Below, one piece after another: positions 11,886 through 22,262 of a stretch of 64,000 nucleotides of DNA. This stretch comes from Costus lasius (taxonomy: Eukaryota; Streptophyta; Magnoliopsida; Zingiberales; Costaceae). A program made the position numbers and the translations under genes. Below the pieces are notes generated by a model, which saw nothing but the letters and a program-made list of their open reading frames with translations, had not been told where the DNA came from and did not search any database. Numbering within the stretch: position 1 is the first letter of the stretch; every line of letters starts with the position of its first letter. The stretch is from positions 13,286,001-13,350,000 of the forward strand of contig JANVAS020000231.1 of the NCBI GenBank assembly GCA_027563935.2, read 5' to 3'.

Positions 11886-13979
11886 TGTTGGTGTATATGC
11901 CCTAGGACCTAGTTTTGGTCCATCTTTGTACTACTTGACTCTGATATTAATATATATCTTTCTGGCATTGTCGTTATCATTGTTTGTCTACACCTGCGAT
12001 TGTGTACTTACATGATAATGTCCCTGGAGACAGATTGGATCTGTGCTCGAACTATAGTCCCCAGTCAATGTACCTGAGTGGATATGGGACAACTCTGGTA
12101 CTTGAGAGACTGGTATGTGGGCTGGTTAGGCACGTGGTGCTAACGCAGACACATGGGTGTATCATTGGAGGATATACTGGATAGACCCGCTGTGAGGCTA
12201 TGACTTGGTGTCATGAGTTATCCTCACAAGTGACAGGAGATGCATTGATCCCTTGACTTGAGGTCATTGACCATTCTATATGGTTAGGGACTTGCTTTGA
12301 TGCAACCTAACACCTTGCCGTAGTTGGGAGGTCATAACGGTTGTCATTGAGCATGTCACGACCCATATAAGAAGGTCAATGGACAGACATAGGATTTGCC
12401 CCTTCCTTAGGGAAGTATGATATCCATGGAGCTCCCTTATGGTTCTATGACTGAGAGTGTATGGCCATACCCAGGTGAGAACCTGTTTTAGTCATAGCCA
12501 TGTGATTGGATGAAAACAAGTGGTGACACACTTGTCCAATCGGATATCAGTACGGCAAAGAGACTGTAATGCATCTGTACCTAGTTGCGATGATGGGGAT
12601 GTCGATGTCGATATCCATTCCAATAACCTGGGTAGCAGCGATGCACTGCTAGGTGCCACTCACTACTTATGATGACCTTTGGTCAGCACTGCCAGCGTTA
12701 GAGGAACCTACAGGGTCGCACACCTTGATACTCGAGTTTTCATATTGATCGGGTAGCCTTTAGATCGAGTTATTGGATAACTCGAATCTATTTGGGAGAT
12801 TTCATCGGCGCCAATGGGCCTGATGAGATGGAAGAAACTTATTGGGGCCAACTTCCATTTTTGGCATATCGATCAAATTAACCATGGTTAGCCTCATTTA
12901 ACCATGGGTTAAATTGGATTGGATCCAATAGCTTGGTTAACATGCATAATGGACTTTTGGCTTGGCCCATTGCTTAGTTGGGCTTGCTAATAAGTTGTAT
13001 TGAAGGGCTAAGAGGCTTAAAGGGTATAATGGGGATGAATTAATGGGATAGGCGCATATGGGATTCTAGTTGGACTAGAATTGGCGCCTATGCCTTGTTT
13101 AGTATCTCCTAGGTGATTAAATCAAATTGGATTTGATTAAATCACACAAGATAATTGATTGGATTATGTTTGACAATTGTGGGCTGATTATTAACATAAT
13201 TAGAGTCCTAATTGGATTAGGACTTGCGCCCAAGCCACATTAGGCAATCCATCATATTGCCTTGACTAGGTCTAGGCGCATGGATGGGATTAATGCCTCA
13301 TATGGCATGATATGGGCGCATATGGCTGATGCTTGCTTTGGCAAGTCTTAGGCGCATATGGGAGTGGAGATTTAATCAATATATTTGATTGGATAATCTC
13401 CTAGAATCATGCCCTAATTGTCAACACTTGCCATTCTCCCCTAACCGCCTCTTGCTCCTATAAATAAGCCCTTGCCGCTCCCTCTCTTCATGATGCTAAT
13501 TCCTTGGAAGCGTGAAGCATTAGAGGGCGACGGCTTGGAGAGCTTAGAGCTCTTCTTCTTCCATCAAGGGCGCAAGCATGCTTCTTCTCTTCCTTTCCTT
13601 GGCGCAAAGGAACAAGAAGGCTTGCGGCGTTGTCTTCTCCTTCCATCTCCTTGGCGCATCACATCTTGGTGGTGGCGCAAGTTGCTTGGAGGACTCTGCT
13701 AAGGCATGGATCTTCTTCCCGAGGCTAGCACCGGGCGAGGAAGAAGAAAACTTAAGGAATCCGTGTGTGCGAGACTGCAGAGGGCGAACACTTGGGCGCC
13801 TTCATCGACATCGGCTTCTAATTGCTTAAAGGTACTTACTATCACATCGTGTCGACCCCCTCGCAAGAGATCTTCACTGGGTTTTTGGGACTAGCCTGTT
13901 TCGGGGACATTCTTCCGCTGCGTAAAAATGTATGTCCATGGCTCTGAAAATTGTAAAATGTCCCCGGGGTTTCCCAACA
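11886..13979 (+). mobile_element. 5' LTR of the nested copia element
   Basis: 2,094 bp with TGTTGG/CCAACA ends. The region 12879-13224 is packed with perfect inverted repeats, several with the loop TGG (see findings). A TATA box lies at 13459-13468, followed by a transcribed part with short frames (for example 13472-13702) that are identical in kind in both LTRs and have no family resemblance. Confidence 0.95.
13459..13468 (+). promoter_or_regulatory. Candidate TATA box of the copia LTR
   Basis: TATAAATAAG, preceded by a CT-rich stretch, about 520 bp before the LTR end. The same box is at 20847-20856 in the 3' LTR. It is the only strong TATA motif followed by a long transcribed stretch, so U3 probably ends shortly downstream. 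Confidence 0.65.
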
Positions 13980-13980
13980 G

Positions 13981-13992
13981 TGGTATCAGAGG
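13981..13992 (+). other. Primer binding site of the nested copia element
   Basis: TGGTATCAGAGG begins two bases after the 5' LTR and is complementary to the 3' end of plant initiator Met-tRNA, apart from the last base. Confidence 0.9.
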
Positions 13993-15685
13993 TACTTGCC
14001 AGCCTCGAACGATGTTCTTTCATGCTTTTCATGCTCACATGCCATATCTACATTTTCGCATATTGCATAGATGTTGGCGCATGATTTTTCTTTAAGTAGA
14101 AAAATTGTAGGTCTCTTGTTTCTTACTTCTAATTAACTTCTTGTGGTTCTTTGCTCTCTTCATGTGATGGGATAGACCCATACGTGGAAGAGAAAATTTC
14201 TCCTCTCATAATAGGATAGACCTATCTTGAGAGACTTGTTGGAATAGGGCATGGACTGGGTGATTGCCCTTATCCTAGCAAGTTAGGGATTGCAAGGAGG
14301 GCAATCGGTATGCCTCTTGTAGACTCCTGAGAGAAACTTAGAATCAAAGATTTGTGATATGAAGGGAAGGAAGAGAGACATGTTTTATGAAAAAGTAAAA
14401 TTTCAGATTTTATGTTTTTCATGAGCATATAGAATTGCATGAGTAAGTACTTGATTATGCATGATGTTGTGGTCATATATCAAGCCCCTTAACATGCCTG
14501 TGATGTATCCTTGTGAGGCCTGCGTGCCGCTTTTCTTTTTGCTTTTAACTAAGAAGAAGATTAGGATGGCGCATCTACTTGGAGCAAGGTGCATGCGTGC
14601 TTGGTTGCGCATCCTTGCATGATGGCGCAACAAGCTTCAAAGGTGGCACATCCTTGCATGGGAGCGCAAGTTAGGGTTTGGCCGAGCCTTGTGCTTGTGT
14701 GCTATCCCTCTTGTGGCTTGCTAAATGGCGCACCTTCCTTGGAGGAAGACCATGGCATTGGCCGAACCTTGTGGGTATACCCCTAAGGTTTGAGAGCTAA
14801 ACCATGGGAGAATGACCTTGGAGCCAACCTTGAAGATAGAGCTAGAGGTCGGCTAGGCTAGGTCTAATCTTGGGGCTTGAATCCTAGGTCAAGAGTTGAA
14901 CCCCTTTTTGGCATGGATTGGTTCAATGTCTTGAATGGGCTATGATCACATCATCCTTTTATTGCTTTCTTTACAAAAGCTAAAGCATGCCTGTGATGTT
15001 TTATCGTTATGTTATCACCATAGGATTGCATGCCTGTAATGATAGACATAAGATAAAACTGAGATGATGAGACCTTAAACAAAAACCCTCAATTAAAATA
15101 TCAAGTCTAGTAGCCTTCTAACGCGTAGCCCTCACTAAGCTATCGATCAGTGGAGTTGTGAACTGTTTCCCACCCTCGTGGGACACACCCACTTATCTTT
15201 AGAAAGTGTGTGGTGGCAATGGTTTCCCCAGTCCAGTTTTAACCTGGGCGTGCCTTCGCAAGGAAACTCGTTGGCCCTGGGCATAACGGTTAGGGATGGA
15301 CTTGACTAGAAGTTCACATGTGCTGGGCACATGGTGAAAGTCTAGAGGCATCGTTGAGAGGTAAGGGTTTCATGTTGTATCCAGCCCTCGCTGGACATGA
15401 AATGCCTGGACTGTCTCAATAAGGGGAATTGCTTGGAGCAATCGGCCGACGCGCCCACCTTAGGAAACATGGGTCACTTTGTGTATCTCATCCCACCCTC
15501 GTGGGACGCGAAGCCCTGTGTGGAATGAGGATCTCATCTCACTAGGAAATCTTGGATTTATCGATTAACTTTGTGGGTTGTCAATTCGATTAAAAATAGT
15601 GGGAGCCATGGTCATTTAAAAGGCAAGTCCAGTTTAAATGACTCGAAGTAGTACTAATCTGCTGTTTCTTGGTTGTTGTAGAACA
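13993..15685 (+). other. Long untranslated leader of the copia element with three CCTC-loop hairpins
   Basis: About 1.7 kb separates the primer site from the gag ATG, as in Angela/BARE-type elements. Two features stand out. GCGCA-rich phrases recur between 14570 and 14670. Three small hairpins at 15168-15183, 15380-15395 and 15491-15506 share the loop CCTC; their stems are TCCCAC/GTGGGA, TCCAGC/GCTGGA and TCCCAC/GTGGGA. They may belong to the RNA packaging or priming region, which is inference. Confidence 0.6.
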
Positions 15686-16290
15686 ATGGCTATGAACAAT
15701 AGCAGTTGGTTACTGCGATCTACCCTGGATAAGTTGGTTGGATCCAACTTACTGGATTGGTATATGAACTTGAGAATCGTGCTCAAGCTCGAGAGGAAGC
15801 TTTATGTTCTTGAGCGTCTTATTCCTGAGCCACTTCCATGCTCGGCCTCAGCGGCTGAGAGGGATGCTTATGATAAGCATCAGGTTGATACTTTGGAGGA
15901 TGCTAACCAACATGTCACTTGAATTTAAAGGGTGATATGAATCGAAGAGTGCCTCTGAAATTATTTTAATCTAAGGCAGCTCTTTGATGAATTGGTTGAG
16001 CTCAATCCTGCTAAAGTTGATATTCAGTGTGTTGAGCCGAAAGGCTTGACCAAGGAACTAAAATTAAAGATGGATATGATCAGGAATAATAGGTGCTATT
16101 CATGTGGAGGGCCACCTCACATGTTGAAGGACATGTTGCAACTTCAGAATGAGGAGAAGAAAGGCAAGGCCTTGTCTTCATGCTCAGGTATTTATGTTAC
16201 CGAAGTCAACCTTTCTACTCCTATGACGTGGGTATTAGATACCGCATGTGGAGTACAAATATGCAAAGGCTCAGAAAGGATAGATCGGTA
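15686..16290 (+). pseudogene. Gag and protease start of the copia element (decayed)
   Basis: Translation would begin at the ATG at 15686 (MAMNNSSWLLRSTLDKL). The gag part includes LDWYMNLRIVLKLERKLYVL, typical of the copia gag-polypeptide domain, and is interrupted by a stop near 15920. The zinc knuckle is damaged: CYSCGGPPHMLKDM keeps the first two Cys and the His but lacks the last Cys. The protease active site reads VLDTACGVQIC, with DTA instead of DTG. The particle protein and protease therefore cannot be active from this copy. Confidence 0.85.
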
Positions 16291-16559
16291 AGGCCTCGAG
16301 AGATTGACCTACGGATAGGTAACAGGGCACAAGTTGCTGCTGTTGCTGTAGGAGTTTTTCTCCCTGCCTTCTGGACTTCAGTTAAAGCTAGACAATTGCT
16401 ATTATGTACCTTCCCTTACCAAAACATTGTATCCACTCTTTGCTTGGCAAAGAAAGGATTTTGGTTTGAAATAAAAGAGAACTGATGTTCTTTTTCTTTT
16501 GCAAACATGTTTTATGGGAAGGGTACTTTGTGCAATGGTCCGCATGTCTTGGACATGGT

Positions 16560-17480
16560 TAGCTCTATTTGTAACATAAATAATAAAAGGACCAAACTGA
16601 GTGGTTCAGTTGATGCTTTCCTACGGCATTGTCGATTAGCCCATATAAACAAGAATCGCATTCGACAAATGGGTTGCTAGATTCGAGTTCCTTGGAGGAA
16701 CTTGATACATGTGAGACTTGTTTATTAGGGAAAATGACAAAGACGCCCTTCACCAAGACTGGTGAGAGGGCAGGAGGTTTGTTGGATCTCATACATAGTG
16801 ATGTGTGTGGGCTATTCAATAAACAAGCCAAAGGAGGGTATAACTACTTCATCACATTTACTGATGACTTCAGTAGATATGGTTATGTCTACATGATGAG
16901 ACATGAGTCTGAATCCTTTGAGAAATTTAAGGAGTTCAGACATGAAGTAGAGAACCAGCTTGGTAAATCCTTTAAGAATCTTCGATCAGATCGTGATGGA
17001 GAGCACCTGAGCAGTGTATTCTTTGACTATCTGAGTAAGTGTGGGATCCTATCCCAACTCACTCCTCCTAGAGCACCTCGGTAGAATGGTGTATCTGAAA
17101 GGAGAAATCGAACCTTGTTGGACATAGTTCGGTCTATGATGAGTCATGCAACTCTACCTCCCTCATTCTGGGGACATGCACTTAAAAAGCCTTTTCTAAT
17201 ACTGAATGATGTTCCATCTAAGAGTGTCTCAAAGATTCCATACGAGGTATGGAATGGGAGACGCCCTAATCTCACTTTTATCAGGATCTAGGGATGTGAG
17301 GCTTATGTCAAACGTCAGGATTCTAGCAAGCTAGAACCTAGATCTGATAAGTGTATGTTTGTGGGGTACCCTAAGGAGACTAAGGGTTACTACTTCTATA
17401 TTCCCACCGAGAACAAAGTTTTTTTGTTGCTCGGGGTACGGTCTTTCTAGAGAAAGAATTTCTCATGAAAGAAGTTAGTG
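16560..17480 (+). pseudogene. Integrase region of the copia element (decayed)
   Basis: The zinc-binding part appears as HCRLAHINKNRI (about 16627, offset by a frameshift) and CETCLLGKMTKTPF. The catalytic core follows as LIHSDVCGLF, YFITFTDDFSRYGYVY and LRSDRDGEHLSSVFF, which supply the first two Asp. The expected third acidic residue lies past an in-frame TAG at about 17083, where Gln is expected before NGVSERRNRTLLD. Further stops follow up to 17480. The core motif order is that of copia integrase. Confidence 0.85.
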
Positions 17481-17659
17481 GGAGGAAGTTTGACTTGGAC
17501 GAGGTCCAAGTGCAACCACAAGACATAGAGATGGGAACCTGAGCCACCTGCACCGGTTGCTAGGCAGCCTGAGGCTCAGACACAGGCCCCATGTAGGTCT
17601 GGGAGGTTTCGTCGTGCACCTGAGAGGTATGGGTCGCTGCCGACCCAACACGACGGGAT

Positions 17660-18530
17660 CTTCATCATGGAGGATGAACCCAGGACTTATGATGAGGCGG
17701 TCAGTGGACCGGACTCCGAGAGATGGCTTGAGGCCATGCGATCCGAGATGGATTCCATGTCGGCTAACCAAGTCTGGGATTTGGTTGAGCTGCCTGATGG
17801 GGTAAAACCCATAGGGTGTAAATGGGTCTTCAAGAGGAAGACAGACATGGATGGCAAAATTGTTACCTATAAGGGTAGACTAGTGGCTAAAGGATTTAAA
17901 CAAGTCCACGGGGTGGACTATGATGAAACCTTCTCGCCAGTTGCCATGATCAAATCCATTCGGATTCTGCTTGCTATAGCTGCATATCATGACTATGAGA
18001 TATGGCAGATGGATGTGAAGACAGCATTCCTTAACGGGAAGCTAACTAAGGATGTGTATATCACACAACCTAATGACTTCATCCATCCTGCAGATACTAG
18101 TAAAGTCTGCAGGCTAAAGAAATCCATTTACGGATTAAAGCAAGCATCTCGAAGTTAGAATCTTCAGTTTGATGAAGCTGTGAGAGATTATAGCTTTATC
18201 AAAAGCGAAGATGACGCCTGTGTATACAGAAAATTCAGTGGGAGCTTGGTGACTTTTCTGGTCATGTATGTCGATGACATACTGCTCATCGGAAACGACA
18301 TCCCTAGTCTTCAAGCTGTGAAGACATGGTTAGGGAAGTGTTTCGAGATGAAGGACTTAGGGGAGGCCGCCTATATTCTAGGCGTGAGGATCTACCGGGA
18401 TAGATCCAAGAGGCTCTTGGCCCTTAGTCAGAGTACCCACATTGATAAGGTCCTGGAGAGGTTCAACTTGGAGCAATCCAAGAAGGGATACCTTCCAGTC
18501 AGACATGGCCTTACTCTCTCAAAGAACTAG
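17660..18530 (+). pseudogene. Reverse transcriptase of the copia element (two frames)
   Basis: The frame at 17667-18158 contains KPIGCKWVFKRK, YKGRLVAKGFKQ and WQMDVKTAFLNGKL (first catalytic Asp), then LKKSIYGLKQASRS. It stops at a TAG where Trp is expected in relatives. The frame at 18180-18530 continues with FLVMYVDDILLIGND, YVDD being at 18267-18278, then AYILGVRIYRDRSKRLLALS. All catalytic residues are present, so RT is split mainly by a single stop codon. Confidence 0.92.
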
Positions 18531-18539
18531 TGTATCAAC

Positions 18540-19255
18540 ACAGAGCCTGAGAGAGATGACATGAGTCGAGTGCCTTATGCTTCGGCGGTGGGATCGATCA
18601 TGTATGCAATGTTGTGTACTAGACCAGATGTGACTTATGCTGTGAGCATAACCAGCCGATACCAATCCAATCCTAGTTTACAGCACTGGGTGGCTGTAAA
18701 GAATATCCTTGAGTATCCTGAAAGGGACTAAGGACTTATACTATAAAGTCTACGGGGGACAGGAAGAACTCAGTGTGCAGGGCTTCACTGATGAGTCGTT
18801 CCAGTCTGATCCTGACGACTTCAGATCGCAGACCAGCTATTAGTTTAAGATGGTTGGAGGTGCTGTATGCTGGAAGAGCTTCAAGCAATCCACCATAGCT
18901 AATTCTACAACCGAAGCTGAGTATGTGGTTGCTTCTGAGGCAGCCAATGAAGCCGTTTGGATCAGGAAGTTCTTTTCTGAACTTCAGGTGGTTCCAAGTG
19001 CAATGGATCCCATTGAGCTCTACTATGACAATAATGGGAACTGCACATACTAAGGAACCACGGTCTCATCAAAGGTCCAAACACATACTCAAGAGATTTC
19101 GCCTGATCAAAGAGATCATTGATCGAGGTGATGTCAAGATTAGCAGAATTGACACAGAGAGCAATCTAGCAGACCCACTGACCAAGGCTTTGGCGCAGCA
19201 GAAGCATGATGGTCGTACTAGAGATATGGGGTTGAGGTTGCTCAACCTCTAGGTC
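18540..19255 (+). pseudogene. RNase H of the copia element (decayed)
   Basis: SRVPYASAVGSIMYAMLCTR near 18565 leads into the RNase H domain. Other landmarks are GGAVCWKSFKQSTIANSTTE at about 18855, EAEYVVASEAANEAVWIRKF, LYYDNNG and, after a frameshift at about 19045, EPRSHQRSKHI and ESNLADPLTKALAQQKHDG. The frame ends close to the polypurine tract, as usual for copia pol. Confidence 0.88.
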
Positions 19256-19256
19256 T

Positions 19257-19273
19257 TAGTGCAAGTGGGAGAT
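19257..19273 (+). other. Polypurine tract of the copia element
   Basis: AGTGCAAGTGGGAGAT directly precedes the 3' LTR start at 19274 and would prime plus-strand DNA synthesis. The same phrase (CACAAGTGGGAGAT) precedes the related LTR at 25151. Confidence 0.8.
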
Positions 19274-21367
19274 TGTTGGTGTATATGCCCTAGGACCTAG
19301 TTTTGGTCCATCTTTGTACTACTTGACTCTGATATTAATATATATCTTTCTGGCATTGTCGTTATCATTGTTTGTCTACACCTGCGATTGTGTACTTACA
19401 TGATAATGTCCCTGGAGACAGATTGGATCTGTGCTCGAACTATAGTCCCTAGTCAATGTACCTGAGTGGATATGGGACAACTCTGGTACTTGAGAGACTG
19501 GTATGTGGGTTGGTTAGGCACGTGGTGCTAACGCAGACACATGGGTGTATCATTGGAGGATATACTGGATAGACCCGCTGTGAGGCTATGACTTGGTGTC
19601 ATGAGTTATCCTCACAAGTGACAGGAGATGCATTGATCCCTTGACTTGAGGTCATTGACCATTCTATATGGTTAGGGACTTGCTTTGATGCAACCTAACA
19701 CCTTGCCGTAGTTGGGAGGTCATAACGGTTGTCATTGAGCATGTCACGACCCATATAAGAAGGTCAATGGACAGACATAGGATTTGCCCCTTCCTTAGGG
19801 AAGTATGATATCCATGGAGCTCCCTTATGGTTCTATGACTGAGAGTGTATGGCCATACCCAGGTGAGAACCTGTTTTAGTCATAGCCATGTGATTGGATG
19901 AAAACAAGTGGTGACACACTTGTCCAATCGGATATCAGTACGGCAAAGAGACTGTAATGCATCTGTACCTAGTTGCGATGATGGGGATGTCGATGTCGAT
20001 ATCCATTCCAATAACCTGGGTAGCAGCGATGCACTGCTAGGTGCATCTCACTGCTTGTGATGACCTTTGGTCAGCACTGCCAGCGTTAGAGGAACCTACA
20101 GGGTCGCACACCTTGATACTCGAGTTTTCATATTGATCGGGTAGCCTTTAGATCGAGTTATTGGATAACTCGAATCTATTTGGGAGATTTCATCAGCGCC
20201 AATGGGCCTGATGAGATGGAAGAAACTTATTGGGGCCAACTTCCATTTTTGGCATATCGATCAAATTAACCATGGTTAGCCTCATTTAACCATGGGTTAA
20301 ATTGGATTGGATCCAATAGCTTGGTTAACATGCATAATGGACTTTTGGCTTGGCCCATTGCTTAGTTGGGCTTGCTAATAAGTTGTATTGAAGGGCTAAG
20401 AGGCTTAAAGGGTATAATGGGGATGAATTAATGGGATAGGCGCATATGGGATTCTAGTTGGACTAGAATTGGCGCCTATGCCTTGTTTGGTATCTCCTAG
20501 GTGATTAAATCAAATTGGATTTGATTAAATCACACAAGATAATTGATTGGATTATGTTTGACAATTGTGGGCTGATTATTAACATAATTAGAGTCCTAAT
20601 TGGATTAGGACTTGCGCCCAAGCCACATTAGGCAATCCATCATATTGCCTTGACTAGGTCTAGGCGCATGGATGGGATTAATGCCTCATATGGCATGATA
20701 TGGGCGCATATGGCTGATGCTTGCTTTGGCAAGTCTTAGGCGCATATGGGAGTGGAGATTTAATCAATATATTTGATTGGATAATCTCCTAGAATCATGC
20801 CCTAATTGTCAACACTTGCCATTCTCCCCTAACCGCCTCTTGCTCCTATAAATAAGCCCTTGCCGCCCCCTCTCTTCATGATGCTAATTCCTTGGAAGCG
20901 TGAAGCATTAGAGGGCGACGGCTTGGAGAGCTTAGAGCTCTTCTTCTTCCATCAAGGGCGCAAGCATGCTTCTTCTCTTCCTTTCCTTGGCGCAAAGGAA
21001 CAAGAAGGCTTGCGGCGTTGTCTTCTCCTTCCATCTCCTTGGCGCATCACATCTTGGTGGTGGCGCAAGTTGCTTGGAGGACTCTGCTAAGGCATGGATC
21101 TTCTTCCCGAGGCTAGCACCGGGCGAGGAAGAAGAAAACTTGAGGAATTCGTGTGTGCGAGACTGCAGAGGGCGAACACTTGGGCGCCTTCATCGACATC
21201 GGCTTCTAATTGCTTAAAAGTACTTACTATCACATCGTGTCGACCCCCTCGCAAGAGATCTTCACTGGGTTTTTGGGACTAGCCTGTTTCGGGGACATTC
21301 TTCCGCTGCGTAAAAATGTATGTCCATGGCTCTGAAAATTGTAAAATGTCCCCGGGGTTTCCCAACA
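19274..21367 (+). mobile_element. 3' LTR of the nested copia element
   Basis: 2,094 bp, the same length as the 5' LTR. Differences seen by eye are about a dozen single-base changes, mostly transitions. They include a cluster of four where 5' LTR position ~12657 (GTGCCACTCACTACTTATG) reads GTGCATCTCACTGCTTGTG near 20042. Confidence 0.95.
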
Positions 21368-21372
21368 GAGGG
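21368..21372. repeat. Target-site duplication GAGGG, right copy
   Basis: This matches 11881-11885 exactly and marks where the chromovirus LTR resumes. Confidence 0.9.
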
Positions 21373-22262
21373 TTGTTGGATAAGCCAACAACCCTTAACC
21401 TCCTAAAAGAGGGTCAAGATGCCCTCTAACTAACTAAAAGCAACAACTAACAACTCTCGCAGCAAATCTTCAGGGGGGTTGGCGCATGGGCCTTCTTTGC
21501 GGGCCGTTGTCCAAGGTGAGTGGCGTGCTAAACCATCTCCGACCAGGCCACCGCGAAACAGCAAAACTTGCTGATTGTGGGCTGGATCTACACGTTGTTG
21601 GCTGTATTATGGGCCGAGTTGAGGACTCCATTGTGATAGCAGTCCGTCAGTGGTTCTTGAGGTGGTCCTCGGGGAAGGGGTGCCATGGGAACCGGTTGAA
21701 TGGAGTCCGCCGAAGTTGAAGAGGGGCTCACGATGCCCACATAACGGTCAGGAGGCTACAAAGACCATTACGAACATCGAACTTCATGCAAAATAGGACC
21801 CATCTTCACTACCGAGGCGTTCACGGCCTGGCCGTGCTTGTGTTCACGGGCGTGAACGGATGGTCTGAAATCCACAGAGTCGTTCACGGCCTGGCCATGC
21901 GTCTTGTCACGGGTGTGAACGGATGGTCTGAAATCCATAGAATCGTTCATGGCCTTGCCGTGCGTCTTGTCATGGGTGTGATGGCTAGGGCTGAATTCTG
22001 CCGAACCCGTCGCGGCAGGTGCCACAACCGTGCCGGTTGCCATGATCACGTTCGCATTTTGGGTGGACCGTGTCATGGTCGTGTTCTCTATCATGGCCTG
22101 GCTGTGTTCAGCAGTCACGGTCGTGTTCTGCATCAAGGCTTGTCCGTGTTCGGTGGCAGGCTCTACAATCTGGTCTGGAATCCTTGGTGTAGCATCGTCG
22201 AACCCTGGGGGGTCTTCCCAAGTGTCTTCCATGTGTGTTAGATCACACCCCAAATGTGTTCA
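21373..22262 (-). mobile_element. 5' LTR of the chromovirus, outer part with 63-bp repeats
   Basis: This continues the LTR from 11885. Its outer end, TGAACACATTTGG read on the minus strand, matches the start of the truncated 3' LTR at 6667. At about 21819, 21882 and 21945 the phrase GTTCACGGCCTGGCC recurs every 63 bp, built on the palindrome CACGGCC-T-GGCCGTG. A 161-residue minus-strand frame at 21768-22253 crosses these repeats. Because the period is a multiple of three, that frame shows a 21-residue periodicity (HGQAVNDSVDFRPSVH). I regard the frame as fortuitous because it sits inside the LTR. Confidence 0.65.

Larger units (their letters stand above)
11886..21367 (+). mobile_element. Complete Angela/Tork-like Ty1/copia retrotransposon
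   Basis: The element spans 9,482 bp with two 2,094-bp LTRs, each starting TGTTGG and ending CCAACA. It is flanked by the duplication GAGGG. The primer site is at 13981 and a polypurine tract precedes the 3' LTR. Domains run gag, protease, integrase, RT, RNase H, the copia order. Long LTRs, a long leader and the RNase H tail ending in ADPLTKAL fit the Angela/BARE group. About 12 substitutions and no indels separate the LTRs (roughly 0.6%), so the insertion is recent. In contrast gag and pol contain many stops and frameshifts. Confidence 0.95.
6450..22262 (-). mobile_element. Chromovirus-type Ty3/gypsy retrotransposon, split by a nested copia element
   Basis: On the minus strand the order is 5' LTR (22262 to 11323, interrupted by the copia element at 11886-21367), tRNA primer site (11309-11321), gag, protease, RT, RNase H, integrase, and a truncated 3' LTR (6667 to about 6450). 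This PR-RT-RH-INT order is that of Ty3/gypsy. The protease motif DGG and the RT sequence resemble plant CRM/Reina-type chromoviruses, though a chromodomain is not visible. The coding region has many stops and frameshifts and the 3' LTR is cut by the Athila-like element on the left, so the element cannot move by itself. Confidence 0.85.

Noticed and set aside
13472..13894. Short frames just after the copia TATA box (also at 20860-21282)
   Set aside because: They are in the LTR, overlap each other in different frames and show no family resemblance. Their conservation between the two LTRs only reflects recent duplication.
21768..22253. 161-residue minus-strand frame with 21-residue repeats (HGQAVNDSVDFRPSVH)
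   Set aside because: It lies inside the chromovirus LTR: the same segment starts the truncated 3' LTR at 6667, where the frame is broken. The periodicity follows from a 63-bp DNA repeat.
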